From assembly GCA_019925105.1 (NCBI GenBank), contig JAHGAU010000006.1, positions 62,001-126,000 on the forward strand: 64,000 nucleotides of DNA. The letters are read 5' to 3'. Below, piece after piece: positions 32,086 to 44,002 of the stretch. The stretch's first letter is position 1. Every line of letters begins with the position of its first letter. The DNA comes from Niebla homalea (lineage: Eukaryota; Ascomycota; Lecanoromycetes; Lecanorales; Ramalinaceae). A model generated the notes under the pieces. That model was not told the DNA's origin and made no database searches. It was given only the letters and a program-made list of their open reading frames with translations. The position numbers and the translations under genes are program-made.

Positions 32086-34537
32086 GAAGCGCGCCGCCGG
32101 TAGAGAGGCTCCTCACCATCCGAGGAAGTTGATCTCGGCATTCGAATGATGGAAAATGGCCGACATCAAGGATCCATCGACGCTGGGCTATCATCGGTGA
32201 CCTTCGGACTGAAATCATCTGTCAACGAAGATGAAACATACCGGGACAGTGTCATTTCATGATAGTAGAGGTTTTTAGCCCCAAGCCTAGGATCTCTGCT
32301 CCAAACTTAGCATACGCCTCATCCTTATTCTCGAGTATGTAGCTTCGCTGTGTCTCCGCTCGACTCACGCATTATGATGAACATGCTCGCTGAGCGATGT
32401 CAATACTGCAGATATTTCAAGACTGCGGCGAATCAAAGTAGCCACATTGAAGACCAGCATTCTTTCTCCCTGCCTTGACATCCTTTGCTTTGATAAGTGA
32501 ATGAAGTTGCTCTTGGAAGCATCATACTTTGGTATCATGCTTCAGCGCTATAGATGGTACTGAGGTGATCGGATACAGACAACCATAACACACACACCTC
32601 AAGCTCCTCAACCCTAAACTTCTCCGTCTTTCACCGCTGAGATTACGACGGAAAATTGGCCTCACGACTTGCTCCAGGGGCGCCAAGAAGGCCCCAAAGT
32701 CTTGCGGGACCATTTCAAAGTCATGGATTTGCGAAACTGGCATTCTATGAGCAACGTACCCAACGGTTCTCCCCATTGGCAGCCCTGCATCCAAGTCGGA
32801 GTCGGAGTCGGAGACTGGGAGTTCGCGCTTCGCTGCCGCCGTCCTGTAGATGAGTGTTCGACCGACAATGAGATAGATGAAAGTGAGTACTTTCAGTATC
32901 GGTGCCCTGGCTTCGACTCGATTTTAAGAAGCTGGAACGGTTATGAAATTCGCGATCGAAGGCAAGGGGTTGTCAAATTCAAGACTCGTTTTTCCTTCCC
33001 CAATTCAACATCTTGTGGTCAAATAAAAGACTTCAGAATCCCCTCACCCATTTATCCTTATCCATTACTACTGCAATGGCTCGAGGTCAATGCGTAAACA
33101 GGCGCAAGGGTTCTCATAACAGCACTTCCAACGCCGAGCGATGACTCCCCTCCAACCAAAGTCCGCATCGCTCGAGTCCGGGATCGGTTGGGATCGCCAA
33201 GAGACATTGCTCTGGAGAGATATTTATACACCATGATGCTGATTGGCGCCCCGCACAGGAAGGAGTCCATGCAAATGTGAATTCTATGAAAGAGGTAACA
33301 TGCACGCTGGACAAAGACAGAGGAAGATGCAAGATCGGATCTTTCCAAATTCGGAACGTTTCGTAACTTCTAATTCACCCGAAACGCCATTATTTGGAGG
33401 TAGGGACAATCACCATAAGTCCTATTCGGAAGTATTTGTAAAGCTTAGTGCGAGGACACATCATCTTCTCGTCGACGCGTTTCACATCGTTTCTCAACCA
33501 TTCAAGTATCATTGAGTAACCTCTCTCGTCATGTGGTTCCTTGCACCTGTAACGGCGCCAGGGAACCCCGGTTTGGAAGGCAAGAGCCTCTTGAAGCGCG
33601 TTTCCATCGACGAGCCCGAACCAGCTCCTAGATACCAAAGAAACCGACCGCGTCGCTCGCGTCGAGGTGAAAGCCAGAACCCCAGACGACATTGCTTAGG
33701 AATAGCAGGGACTCCGAACGACCCTGACTGGCTATCCCCACAAAGATTCCAAAGTCGACCAATGGGCGAAGCTGAGAATAGAAAGAGTAGTGAGGAATGG
33801 ATTGATTAGGCGCAAAGGCATTAAAAGGGGGCGATCTGCAAGATCGAGCATTAAAGATCTATGTCAGGGTCTGCACGAGCTGGGTTAGATGACAGGAGCG
33901 AAGATGGTGCATCAACAGATCCCTTTCGGCTTCGAGGCAAGGACGCCATAGAGGGCCTTGTCAATTACGAGAACAGCAGGCTCATATCTATGAGAAGTTT
34001 TTTTTGCGGATATCGTGTTCCTTGGCGATGGATACTTGAACCTCTATCTGGCTGCCTTTCTGCTCAAGACCAAGGCCATCCAGGAACCTCCAGCACAGGT
34101 CTCAGCATTCGGTAACGACTCGATTGTGGAATTTGTTGGCAAGAAAGATCTACCTCGCCATCTGCAACCAAGGCCGAAGACGCCGCCGTCGCCGAGAAGG
34201 CCATACGCCGGCTGGCTATATGCCTAGAACTCATGATGGTTAATCAAACGTTTCAACGAAAGGTCTGTTACGAAATGGTGAAGCAATTCTTCATCTGAGC
34301 TTCCGGCACCGTGAGAGGCCCCTAGGCTCCTTGGCCCCTCGGCCCCTCTGTAAGATAGTCCCTCTGTAAGAGAGTCCGAGAGTCCCTCTGAGGACGCCGA
34401 GAATTAGCCGAAGATGATATCATCAATCAGCGTATTCGGTGGTGGTACTCTTTTCACCCACCAAACGACAACTCCGAATTACCGCCATTCTACCTTATGC
34501 TCAACGTTCATTTCCAGAATATTGATGAGTTGTGGGC
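32086..34537. other. Long gene-poor region with possible gene fragments
   Basis: No complete gene found. A GGAGTC triplication lies near 32800. Near 33990-34002 an eight-T run separates two frames, the second of which reads VFLGDGYLNLYLAAFLLKTKA (see findings). 34310-34390 holds short imperfect repeats of CCCCTCGG and GTCCCTCTG type. The rest shows nothing that I can support. Confidence 0.4.
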
Positions 34538-35311
34538 ATGATGGCCTCTTCACTGACTCCAGCAAGAAGTACAATGCTTCGGCAACTACACAGCCTTAAG
34601 AGACAGAATCGTGGTCTTTGGGTTGGTTACCCCTCACCCATCGAGGCATCAGCCTCAATATGTACAAGAACCTTCAAAAGTACTACTCGCTGCGCTGGTA
34701 GTTCCATCCTGAACCTCTCTGGTCTCTCCACCTCTCGTGAATCACGCTTCCTCGCCAAAGAGAGAGGCATCCCCCGCACCGAATTCTCTCCCCATCTGGA
34801 GTTGATCCGCTCCAGCGAAGTCGAGCCCTTTGCTAGCAAGAATGCATCATCTGCTACTCCCTCGTCTTCCGCACCCCTTCCGGAGCAGTTCGGTGGCATC
34901 GATAGCCCTCTTAGTGTTGCATACTTGATCAAAGAGCTGGATGCGACCAGGGTCCTCCAGGCGAAGACGGCCAACGCGTTGCAAGATCTTCAAACCAGAT
35001 ATAAGACCCGTGAAACGGAAGCTGTCAATCTAGCTTTTGTGACGGTCTTGTTGATCGTCGGGATTGCCAATGCAAGCGCCTTCAAAGAGATGGCTGAGCC
35101 GGTCCTTCAAAGATGCCGTAATGCAAAAGAGGCCGCCTACGCAAGATATGGTCGATCGATGTCCGAGCCTTTGACTCTGAGCCATAAATCTTCTGGCAGC
35201 AGCACCGGGCGAGCCGAAGTCTTCAGTGACGCCACTCCATCACTAGATGTTGACACCCAGACAACTTCAAGTGGATGGTTGCAGCGACTTTTCTGGGCCT
35301 CGCCTGATTGA
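34538..35311 (+). CDS. Hypothetical single-pass membrane protein, mitochondrial-type N-terminus
   Basis: Open frame of 257 aa without intron. The first 60 residues are rich in Arg, Ser and Leu with almost no acidic residues (STMLRQLHSLKRQNRGLW), typical of a mitochondrial presequence. Residues about 135-165 are helical (SVAYLIKELDATRVLQAKTANALQDLQTRYK). One hydrophobic segment follows, NLAFVTVLLIVGIANASAF, then a charged and Ser/Thr-rich tail. The start could be any of the nearby ATGs at 34538, 34541 or 34574. No family recognised. Length and composition bias support a real gene only moderately. Confidence 0.5.
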   Translation: MMASSLTPARSTMLRQLHSLKRQNRGLWVGYPSPIEASASICTRTFKSTTRCAGSSILNLSGLSTSRESRFLAKERGIPRTEFSPHLELIRSSEVEPFASKNASSATPSSSAPLPEQFGGIDSPLSVAYLIKELDATRVLQAKTANALQDLQTRYKTRETEAVNLAFVTVLLIVGIANASAFKEMAEPVLQRCRNAKEAAYARYGRSMSEPLTLSHKSSGSSTGRAEVFSDATPSLDVDTQTTSSGWLQRLFWASPD

Positions 35312-36454
35312 GCGAACCACATCGAAGTCTCTAAGGGGGGCTTGGGTTTCGTGGAAGTCGGTTGGTCAAGGCAGTCCCCCCTTGATGCGTGAAAGAAGTG
35401 GACATGAATCCAGAACAGACGCAAGATGATTTTACGCATCTCGCCTACGACACATCATCTGATCCAACAAATCAAATGAAACACTACACTCGCCTTCTGC
35501 ACCGAAGGCTGCCATAGGACCGATAGAATGGTCACAAAAGAAGGCGGGGAGCCCCAATCGCTCATACGTCGTTATCTATGCAGACATCCAAAGTCCTGGT
35601 ACTGGCTGCGGAACACTGGAATTGGATCCGATATGACCTTAGTTCTCTCACCCGTAGGCCGCATTCACAAATATCAGCCATGATTACCGAAAACAAGCGA
35701 GTCAAGACCTGCGACGGCCCATACGATTCCTTCTCTTCAGTCTGACATGTCAGACGGATGCACTCAAATGTGCAGTAGGTCTTACTTTCTAGTAAAGCCT
35801 GCAGCATCTGAAACGCTCAACTGCTCTTCAAAGATGCCTTCTCTCAAAGGGCAACTTCTGCTTATCGAATCAAATGAGGGGCTGAAAATAAGGTACATGG
35901 GTACCATCATCGCGCACGCTCGGTGCGGCGCAGCGATGCGGTGTAAGCAACGAGAGGAAGCGGGGTGGGTGGTGAGAATGACACCAACAAATCAGCAAGT
36001 TGCAAGCTGGGATATGAAGAGCCTAGCTCTCGTCAAGCGCATGCCAGAACGGGCTCTGGTTGCGGCAGGCAATTGCTCTGTCATCACGTCAATTTGTCAA
36101 TTTGTCACTCTAATTTTGGGCAGACTATCGTGGCCAATAGGAGGCCTTCCCCTAGGGTCATGCTCACCCTCACACCTTACAGCAGGCATGAACCTCCCAT
36201 TATCAGTAAGCCTGCCACTTTGATACAAACCTCTAGCCGAGCCAGAGCTGTAGGATGAATCAGCATTCAGCAGCAGGATCAAGCTTATTCTTAGCCTTAT
36301 GGCTTTGGCCAGAGCGTCGCCGATCAAGAACTACCTTATCTATGCTGACACCCTTCGCGATGTTGCATCGTTCTTGTTCTCTAATTTTCATATTGATTGT
36401 TTTACTCACATAGCTAACTGCTCTTTGGTCCCAAGAAACCAAACATCCGCCATC
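35312..36454. other. Intergenic spacer
   Basis: About 1.1 kb. Overlapping short frames on both strands, none convincing. The right part is the promoter and 5' leader of the gene at 36455. Confidence 0.45.
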
Positions 36455-37712
36455 ATGGCGGCGGATCGCGTCCCCACGGGCGTTCCTTCCCGTGCCAACG
36501 AGCTTATTGCCACCGCCATCGCCTGCTCCATCCTCTCGGTCATCTTCGTCGCCCTCCGCATGTACACTCGCCTCCGGATCAATCACGCTACTGGCTGGGA
36601 CGACTATGTTGCTCTCCTTACGCTCCCTTTTATCATCGCCTATAACGTCCTCACCTGCTGGTCGACCCGCTATGGTATGGGCCTTCACGCCTGGGACTTC
36701 CCAGGAGACTTGCGTCAGGACTACCAAAAATGGATCTTCATCGGCGCCCCAACATACCTTCTTTCTCTGCTGGGATACAAGATTTCCATCTGCCTACTCT
36801 ACCTGCGCCTCTTTGATGTCGACCGCCCCTTCCGGTACGCCACCTACGCGACCATGTTCATGATCTCTGGATACCTATTCAGCAACTTCTGGACCCAGCT
36901 GTTTGGGTGCAGCCCCATGTCCAAGGCATGGATACCTGACAAGGAGGGTCATTGCGTGAATATGATCAAGAGTGACTATGCAAATGGGAGTTTGAATTTC
37001 ATTTCAGATTTGATTCTGTTCGTGTTGCCTCTGCCCATGGTGTGGCGGTTGAAGATGAGTCGGCGGGAGAAGGTGGGTGTATCGATCATCTTCATGGTTG
37101 GGTCGCTGTAAGTCCACCTTCAATCCTGTTCACCATCCCGAAGGAAGGTCGTCTTTGGTTTCCCTTCCCCATCTGTTGCCCGTCCCGCACGAGCCCTTGT
37201 TCAACTTTCTTCCTGTCCTCAAGAGCTAAGAACGCCACAGCAACTGGGCCGTCGCATGCACGCGGTTCGGCTACGCAGTCATCGACCTCACCGCCAAGGA
37301 CCGCCCCTGGATTGCCGCCCGCACCTTTCTCTGGTCCATCATCGAAGTCAACACCGGTCTCATCTGCTCTTGCGTGCCCGTTTTGCGACCTTTCTTCCGC
37401 GCTTACGCCGTCCCAACCAAAAGCTATGGCAAAAGAAGCCTCAGCTACGCGAAGAGGAAGTTGGGTATCAGTTGGGCTGGCACGAGGTTGAAGAGTGGGG
37501 AGGAGGGGAAAACACATCAAGTGAATGAGGAAGGGATGTACATTGAGTTGGAGAGAGGGAAGGTGGGGGATGAGGAGAGAAATGGGGGAGGCAAGGAGAC
37601 GGTGAGGGATAAGTATGAGGTTATTGGAGCTTATGGGAGTGTGATTGCAGGGAAGGCTGATACATGGAATGACAAAACCTTGAAAGTGCGGGCAGAGAAG
37701 TTGGCAGAGTAA
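36455..37712 (+). CDS. Rhodopsin-like (Pth11-type) integral membrane protein, second
   Basis: Predicted 374 aa. Exons 36455-37107 and 37241-37712, intron of 133 bp; the joined frame is exact. Seven hydrophobic segments are seen: ELIATAIACSILSVIFVAL, DDYVALLTLPFIIAYNVLT, a third near GAPTYLLSLLGYKISICLLY, and so on to RTFLWSIIEVNTGLICSCV. Family signatures are YGMGLHAWD after TM2, NFISDLILFVLPLPMVWRLKMSRREK at TM5-TM6, and ARTFLWSIIEVNTGLICSCVP in TM7. The cytoplasmic tail is charged and Gly/Glu-rich. The ATG lies in CATCATGG and gives a short N-terminus before TM1. Not a close copy of the gene at 20105. Role unknown; family members are proposed sensors or receptors. Confidence 0.88.
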
Positions 37713-38524
37713 GAGGTAGTATGAATACAAGGGATGGATCGGAGAGCGCGATGGCATGGCCGCCGCGCTATCTGTGATGGTTGTGTCTCGAAAGTCAAAA
37801 CGTTGATCACATTTCCGCTCCCCAATCACGAGTGACAAAGAATGAATTGAAAAGACCTCACAGCTCGTCCTTGCCGCTTCTGTCAAACTCCACTTTCCAC
37901 TTTCCCGTTTCACAGCCTGGCTTTCTCACAATTCACAGTGTGCACACATTACCATCTACCCAGCGTACCTCGCTCCACCCACCCCAAACATTCCTTCACT
38001 CCTTCTCACCCCTCGCAGACAATGTCACCATCTCCACCCCAAAAGCAGAGGCCATCGTCGACCGTGGACACCAATCACCAGCTCCCCGCGACATCCTCGA
38101 ACCATTCGCCACACACAAGTCCTCTTGTGAATTGAAGCCCACTCCACCACTCTCCGATCGCCCACAGCGCCCATCCCTCCATTCCCATCTATTCCGTTCG
38201 CAATGCCCATTAAACACACCTCCTCCCAACCAAACCAAGTCCTAATCGAACCAATCTTCCCTGCCACCACTCCTCCTCTACTTCCCCATGCCTCTCCACC
38301 ACCACCACCACCACTGACTGCCCATCCCATCCGTATGCCGCAAGTCCCATCTCCAACATATCCCCCCTCCCGCTTCATACAGAGCTGATATCCATCATCG
38401 CATCCTACCTACCTCCCAGCCCTCCCAGCCCTCCCCGCCCCCCTCCCTCCCTCACGCATCGCTCGCCGTCGTCGTCGCTGTTATTGTACAAACACCCCAA
38501 ATCCAGTCCTCTCGCATATCATCC

Positions 38525-38562
38525 GATGAGATGAGATGAGATGAGATGAGATGAGATGAGAT
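38525..38562. repeat. (GATGA)n pentanucleotide microsatellite
   Basis: Seven or so perfect GATGA units in a row. Confidence 0.95.
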
Positions 38563-39011
38563 GGGAACAGGACGCCTTACCTATGCCCCCAGCATCACCA
38601 CGTTCTCGCATGTCTATCCTGCACACGCACGCACTGGCGCTGGGGGGGGTCCCGGGGTTGGGGTGCTGTACTGATGTGGAGGGAGGTGTGAGGATGGTGT
38701 GTATGCCGTGCGCGGAGGGGAGGGGGGGGATGGTGAGGATGGTGAGGAAGGGGGAATGCACGATAGAGCTAACGTGGGGATTTGTTGGATTGGCCGGCGG
38801 GGGGTTCGCATGATCTGGGGGTGGATTGTGACATCCATTCCATTCCGTTCGCCATCCACCACGGCCACGTTACCAGCGCTGAAAGTTCTCGATGGATGGG
38901 AGGGGGGTTTTCATCGTTATAGCTTACACACGCGACGCCGCAGAACTCATTCACTTGCCCCGGCCCCGGAAATGGCAGCTTTGCAATTACGCCACCCTGG
39001 GATAATCGAGT

Positions 39012-39092
39012 CCTCCTTCCTCCTCGTCGTCCTCCTCCTCTTCCTCGTCCTCCTCCTCCTCCTCGTCCTCGTCCTTCTCCTCCTTTCTACTT
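39012..39092. repeat. CTC/CTT pyrimidine tract
   Basis: Imperfect (CTC)n tract with CGTC interruptions, almost purely pyrimidine on the plus strand. Confidence 0.85.
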
Positions 39093-39369
39093 ACCCCCTA
39101 TGCTTAAACGCGATGATCATCATCCACATCATCCCCCCCTCCGCCCCGCCGGGGTTTTCTCCAACGCATCCAAACTGCCAACCCTTTCCTTCCTTGGCAC
39201 TCCCACGACGACAGCAGAACAGTGGAGCTATCTCCCACATCACCCTGCCACGGTGATTGATGATGCGGGGAGGGTTCCTCACTTACACCAGCTCTGTGGG
39301 CAATGGAAGGGCGCCGGGCGGGGGATATGGATGGATATCGGGAGCAGTGGGGGAAGTGCGGAGGGCATC

Positions 39370-39650
39370 ACTTACTTACTTACTTAGTCACTCAATTACT
39401 TACTCACTCACTCACTTATTCACTTACTCACTTATTCATTCACTTACTCACTCACTTACTCACTCGCCTACTCACCCACTCACCCACTCACCCACTCACT
39501 CACTCATTCACTCATTCACTCATTCACTCATTCGCACACTTACTCACTCACCCACTTACTCACCTACTCAGTCACTTACTCACCTACTCAGTCACTTACT
39601 CACCTACTCAGTCACTTACTCACCTACTCCCGCACTCACTCCCCCACTCG
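39370..39650. repeat. Long ACTC/ACTT tetranucleotide satellite
   Basis: About 280 bp built from CACT/TACT units with higher-order repeats: the unit ACTCAGTCACTTACTCACCT recurs three times near 39560-39620. Translated, it gives false THSLTHSL-type frames. Confidence 0.95.
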
Positions 39651-39777
39651 TAGGGTCAGTCACACCTCCCCACCTTTCCTACCGAACGCAACAACAACAC
39701 CGCGAGACAAAGCCCTCACGCGACAGCACGGGTAGACATATCACCAAACTCCACACTCCCCGCTCACTCACGATACC

Positions 39778-39903
39778 CTCCATCCATCCACCCCTCCATC
39801 CCTCCATCCCTCCATCCCTCTATCCCTCCATCCCTCCATCCCTCCATCCCTCCATCCCCCCATCCCCCCATCCATCCATCCATCCCTCCATCCCTCCATC
39901 CCC
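39778..39903. repeat. CATC/CCTC tetranucleotide satellite
   Basis: Roughly 30 units of CATC and CCTC mixed, next to the previous array. It translates as [12 protein letters not shown] repeats. Confidence 0.95.
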
Positions 39904-41130
39904 CACGCACGCACAGGCAGGCCTATCTACACACCACGCAAGAAACATCAAGACCAGCCCGCGCAGTGAGTCTCCCTCGCCCCCTGCCCCTCCTCCCCCG
40001 GGGGCAGAACACGGGCGCAGAACGGGCGTAGAACGGTGGCGGTATACGCAGTTGGTAGTACTGCCACTGGCAACAAACGGCGGTGCGGTGATGATGATAG
40101 TAGTGAGGGGTGTTGGTGATGCGGTTCGTGTTATTGCGCGCGGACGGAAGGGGGAGGGTAGCGGAGGGGGTGGCGGAGGGGGTGGGGGTGGAAGGCTGGT
40201 GGGGTTTAAGTGATTGATTGATTGATTGGGGTGGCGAGGGATAGGTTGATGGGGGGGATTGCTGTTCTGGGTGGTGGTGAGATGGAAGAGGGGGGGGATT
40301 GGGGGGGATTGCTGTCCTGGGTGGTGAGGGCGGAGAGAAGGGGGAGGATGGATGTAATGATGATGATGGCGTGATGGGTTTTATCGTCGCGTTGGGGGAG
40401 CGGGGGGGCCGGCGACGGTGGAGTGAGCAGGTGGTGGCGGCGAAGATGGATCATGCGCCAAACCGTATGGGGAAGCGAGGAAATGGGGCTTTCGTTCTTG
40501 GTATCCTGTCAGTCGATGAAAACTGGGGATCGATCTATAGATAGAACGGAAGCACGGCGTGTTGCAAAGGCAGTAAAGACATTTACTTACTTGCAAGCAT
40601 CGATGATGGAAGCGAGGATCTCTATATATTCGCGATAAGGTGATTATCGTGGGACAACCGAGAGATACACGAACAGGCAAAGCGGGCCAGGGATGCAGGG
40701 CAGCTGGCGCGAGTAAGTCGAGGCGAGCACGTGGGCATGATGCTGGGACATGCATCTCAATAACAATGCTTTGGCGCACGGCGTTTTCGTCAGGGGTGCA
40801 GAAAGCAGGGATTGCCATGCAGTGGGCAATATAATGATGCGAGACATGGACCCTGTTCCACAAGATGCAGCAAAGTCGATCATGAAGAGGCACAGAGAGC
40901 TATGTGATGTTATATTTTCTTTTTTCATCTATTCCAAACGAGTGTTATAGAGGAGGCCGCTGGGCCGTCCAAAAATGGTTTCGCATACCGCAGCTTATCC
41001 AAGCGCAGGCAGCAGGGGTATAAATCATCCCTCTAGCTCAAATTATGTACAAGAAGTGTTCATCCAAAGGTGTATATATTGGCATTTCATCATGTCTTTT
41101 GTCATCAGAGAGAGAGAGCGTGATCAGCAT

Positions 41131-41910
41131 CTAGCTCAGAATCTGCGCCAACCTCTTCTGGTGTATCGATGCCCTCTTATGGTGTGCATCACCGTGGACA
41201 TGCGCGTGTTGTGCTTGGTGAGGAATCTCGGCGCGCTTTTGCGACCCACCAACTTTCGCGCCCTTGCCGACCTCACAGGTCAAGGGGAAGTCGGACTTGC
41301 TGAACATGAATGCGCCGGGCATATCGAAGTAGATCTCGGCGCTGTTGGGATACTCGTCGCTGTCTTTGCAAGATTGAAAGTTGGCGGCCACGGCAGCGGC
41401 GTTGTTGACCTTTGCGCCGTTGTTGTTCTTGCAGCACTTGCAGGTATCATCGTAATTCTCACAGCCATCCATGAGATCGTACCCACACCCCAACGGTGCA
41501 GAGTCATTGTTGCTGTTGGGCCAGCCATCGGAATTGGCCGTTGAGCAGGTCACCGCAGCGGAGAAGCCGTCCACGAGACTCAGATTGCAGTTGTAGAATT
41601 CGGCCGCAGTCTCGGTTTCGGGGAAAAAGCATTCCAGTCGTGTGTTCCCTGGTGAGCCCATGGGTGCGCCAGGAGCGCCGATGGAAATTCCGCCGCCACC
41701 GGAGGGAAAGCAGTGTTCTTGGTTGTCGATCTGGCCGCTGCCGCTGTACGCGCCATCTGCCTTCCAGGTGTAATCCTTGTCGCCAGTAAGTTTGATGCAG
41801 TTGGAGCCACCGGCGTCGTCGCGGGCGGTGACTGCTGCAATGGCGGTGTGCGCGAGCGCAAGGGTGGTGGTCGCCACCAGGGCGAGGTTGAATTGCTGTG
41901 TTGGCTGCAT
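41131..41910 (-). CDS. Secreted protein, cysteine-rich core, C-terminal Kex2-type sites
   Basis: Predicted 259 aa, no intron. The frame opens at 42021, but the ATG at 41910 starts a clear signal peptide (MQPTQQFNLALVATTTLALAHTAIA). The core is rich in Cys, Asn, Gly and Asp: FYNCNLSLVDGFSAAVTC, then GCGYDL, GCENYDDTCKCC and CKDSDEYPNSAEIYFD. The SLVDGF..AVTC pattern recalls fungal thaumatin-like or BYS1-like secreted proteins; this is a weak match by eye. After the core comes a His-rich tail with dibasic KR sites (SQKRAE, HKRAS, HQKRLA), which would suit Kex2 cleavage to short peptides. Likely an extracellular or cell-wall protein; alternatives are an effector or a peptide precursor. Confidence 0.75.
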   Translation of the reverse strand: MQPTQQFNLALVATTTLALAHTAIAAVTARDDAGGSNCIKLTGDKDYTWKADGAYSGSGQIDNQEHCFPSGGGGISIGAPGAPMGSPGNTRLECFFPETETAAEFYNCNLSLVDGFSAAVTCSTANSDGWPNSNNDSAPLGCGYDLMDGCENYDDTCKCCKNNNGAKVNNAAAVAANFQSCKDSDEYPNSAEIYFDMPGAFMFSKSDFPLTCEVGKGAKVGGSQKRAEIPHQAQHAHVHGDAHHKRASIHQKRLAQILS

Positions 41911-44002
41911 TTTGGCTGGCGCGTGGGTGAAAATCTCACGGAGATGTTCTGGGATTTGATGCGATCGAAGATTGTTAAAGGAAATTGAGCTGTCGTCGAG
42001 ACAATATATGATCTTTCGCAAGCCTGTCGCAAGGTGTTAAGTTTGATTTGAAACGGCGTTGAGCCACCTGTGCCACGGGCAAAGGATTGTGTGAGCGAAG
42101 GCTGTGCAAAGAGGCAGAGCTGCTTGTTTCAAAGAGTAGAGAGTGAAGATTTCGCGAGACTGTCAGTAATTCAAAGGAGAGTTGAGGGAGTAAAGGAGAA
42201 AGGAAAGGGAGCGAGGAGCGCAATGCGGTCTTTTATGAGAATTCACGAAACAACGACGTAAGCGGAGCGTCACACCACGGCCAAAAGCAACAAAAAGGGC
42301 GCGAATGTCTGCAACCAAACAATAGACAATGCAATTGCACAGATGTGACGCAGTCCTGTGCCGTGGTGCTAAAGCGCGCAGGTTCCTCCATTGGCATTAT
42401 TCAAGTGATTGAGCTCACAGGCTCAATCACTCCTGTTGCGTGCTGCGTCTCAGACTCTGGGACGACCCCATTGTGCCCAAACAATGGACACACCGGATTT
42501 GATGTTGTGACTTGTGAACAAAGGAAATCCAGGAAATCCAAGAAATCCGGTTTTCCGTAGGTTTTTCTGTGGAGCGCGTCGGGATGATTTGTGTGCTGAT
42601 GAAATTCTTTCGAGGCATAGCCAGCACACCAAAATGCAAGTACTAGTGACCCAGGCGATCAGGCACAGGCACCAATTCGGTGTCAGCTTTCCCGGGAGCC
42701 CGGGTACCTGGGCGAAAGATGGAGACCCTTTGGCAGCTAACGAATTTTTCATCATCGCTTACTTTCTTTGCTTTCTCCACCGAAACTTGCAGCGATCGAA
42801 TCATCGTCTGCGTTGGTGTTACTTAAAATGCCGATAGGATTCCAAAGCCAAGCGACTGAAGTCTGAAATCTCCTTCTATTCTTCTAGCGTGCGCATCCCG
42901 GCCGTTGTCGGACCTGCAGTTCATGTACGATCGGCATTTCATAGGACGAGCAAAGCCGTACCTGGGGCTAAAACGCTGATGTAAGAAGTTTCGACTGTCG
43001 AAGAGCCAATCAAGATGAAGACAACAAGGAAGACAAAGTCGGCATATCCTGCCGTTCGTGCGCGTGCGCTAGAAGAGTTTCGACTTTTAAGCTCTGGAAC
43101 GTGTGTCACGATAACAAGAAAGCCACACGTGTGCGAAAAGCACGCTTCCTTACAAGGCTGCCGAAGGAAACCATGGGTCGAGGGAGTTCCCGACTCTCGA
43201 GGTCGTTCAAGCCTTTCAAGAGTTGGGGGTGAGTTGGGTTTCCACGAAACTGGCCCTTTTGTCCAATCGAACAGCTTTGCGCCGGAACAGGTGGCAGCCT
43301 AGACCCACAAAAATGAAAAAACCAGCAAATCAGACTCCAGCGTTTGGGATTTCCTGTCTTCTTTGGCATGTAACCCACCGGTAGTCCGATACACCGCTCC
43401 CATGATCCCATCCACTTGGTTCATGCATGGTCTAGAAGATCCCGGTACGAGGATTGGCGGGTGGATGCGGGCCTCAGTCGTCTTGGCTTTTCCTTCACAT
43501 GGACAAGGTTTTTCTGCGGTGAGATCTATGTCCTCATTTGTTGGATGAGGAATCTCGTCTGCGAATGATTTGAAATCATAGAGGCTGGGCCCGGCTGGCT
43601 GGGTGGGAGAAGGCTTCGGCACTTGGTGCCAGAATAAGATATGCGCAGTGACGTCCTCAATGTGCACACGGAAACATTGATTGTTCATCCCAGCATCATC
43701 CAAGTCGAAAGTAGGGTGCAAGTCAGTTCACCAGCTTGTACGTAGAGATTGTGCCTCGATCCAGCTTTTTGGAGACGAGGTGTCGCTTAAGTATGTATGG
43801 GTGAGACGTGGAATGTGAATCCTACCGGGATGAAGGGTGAAATCCACTTCACGAATCCGAAAGATATTTGTGAAGCAGTGTGAGGATGTTGAAGCATTTT
43901 TCTGGTAATCCTCCTCTTGATTCGCGCTGCTATCGTGCTGTCCTTATGTCGGCACAATCTTTTGGACCGGTAGCGCCTCAGTCTCCATGAGAAACCCATC
44001 CA
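41911..44002. other. Intergenic region, about 2 kb
   Basis: Left part is the promoter of the secreted protein. Near 42525-42550 three short GAAATCC units stand in tandem. An open frame at 43299-43721 (minus) is long enough to note but shows no protein-like features that convince me. Confidence 0.4.

Larger units (their letters stand above)
37713..41130. other. Gene-free simple-sequence region
   Basis: About 3.4 kb with strong strand asymmetry: C/T-rich stretches (37940-38480, 39000-39100) and G-rich stretches (38640-38830, 40140-40440). It contains the arrays listed separately. Long open frames here are translations of repeats, not genes. 40250-40345 holds an imperfect direct duplication of a G-run followed by ATTGCTGT.CTGGGTGGTG. 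Confidence 0.7.

Noticed and set aside
35747..36223. 158-codon plus-strand frame
   Set aside because: No composition bias or motif; overlaps equal-sized frames on both strands.
37092..37913. 273-codon minus-strand open frame
   Set aside because: Antisense shadow of the second exon of the rhodopsin-like gene, which has clear family motifs.
39257..40213. 318-codon plus-strand open frame rich in LTHS and HPSIPPS
   Set aside because: It is a translation of the tetranucleotide satellites; such repeats lack stops in several frames at once.
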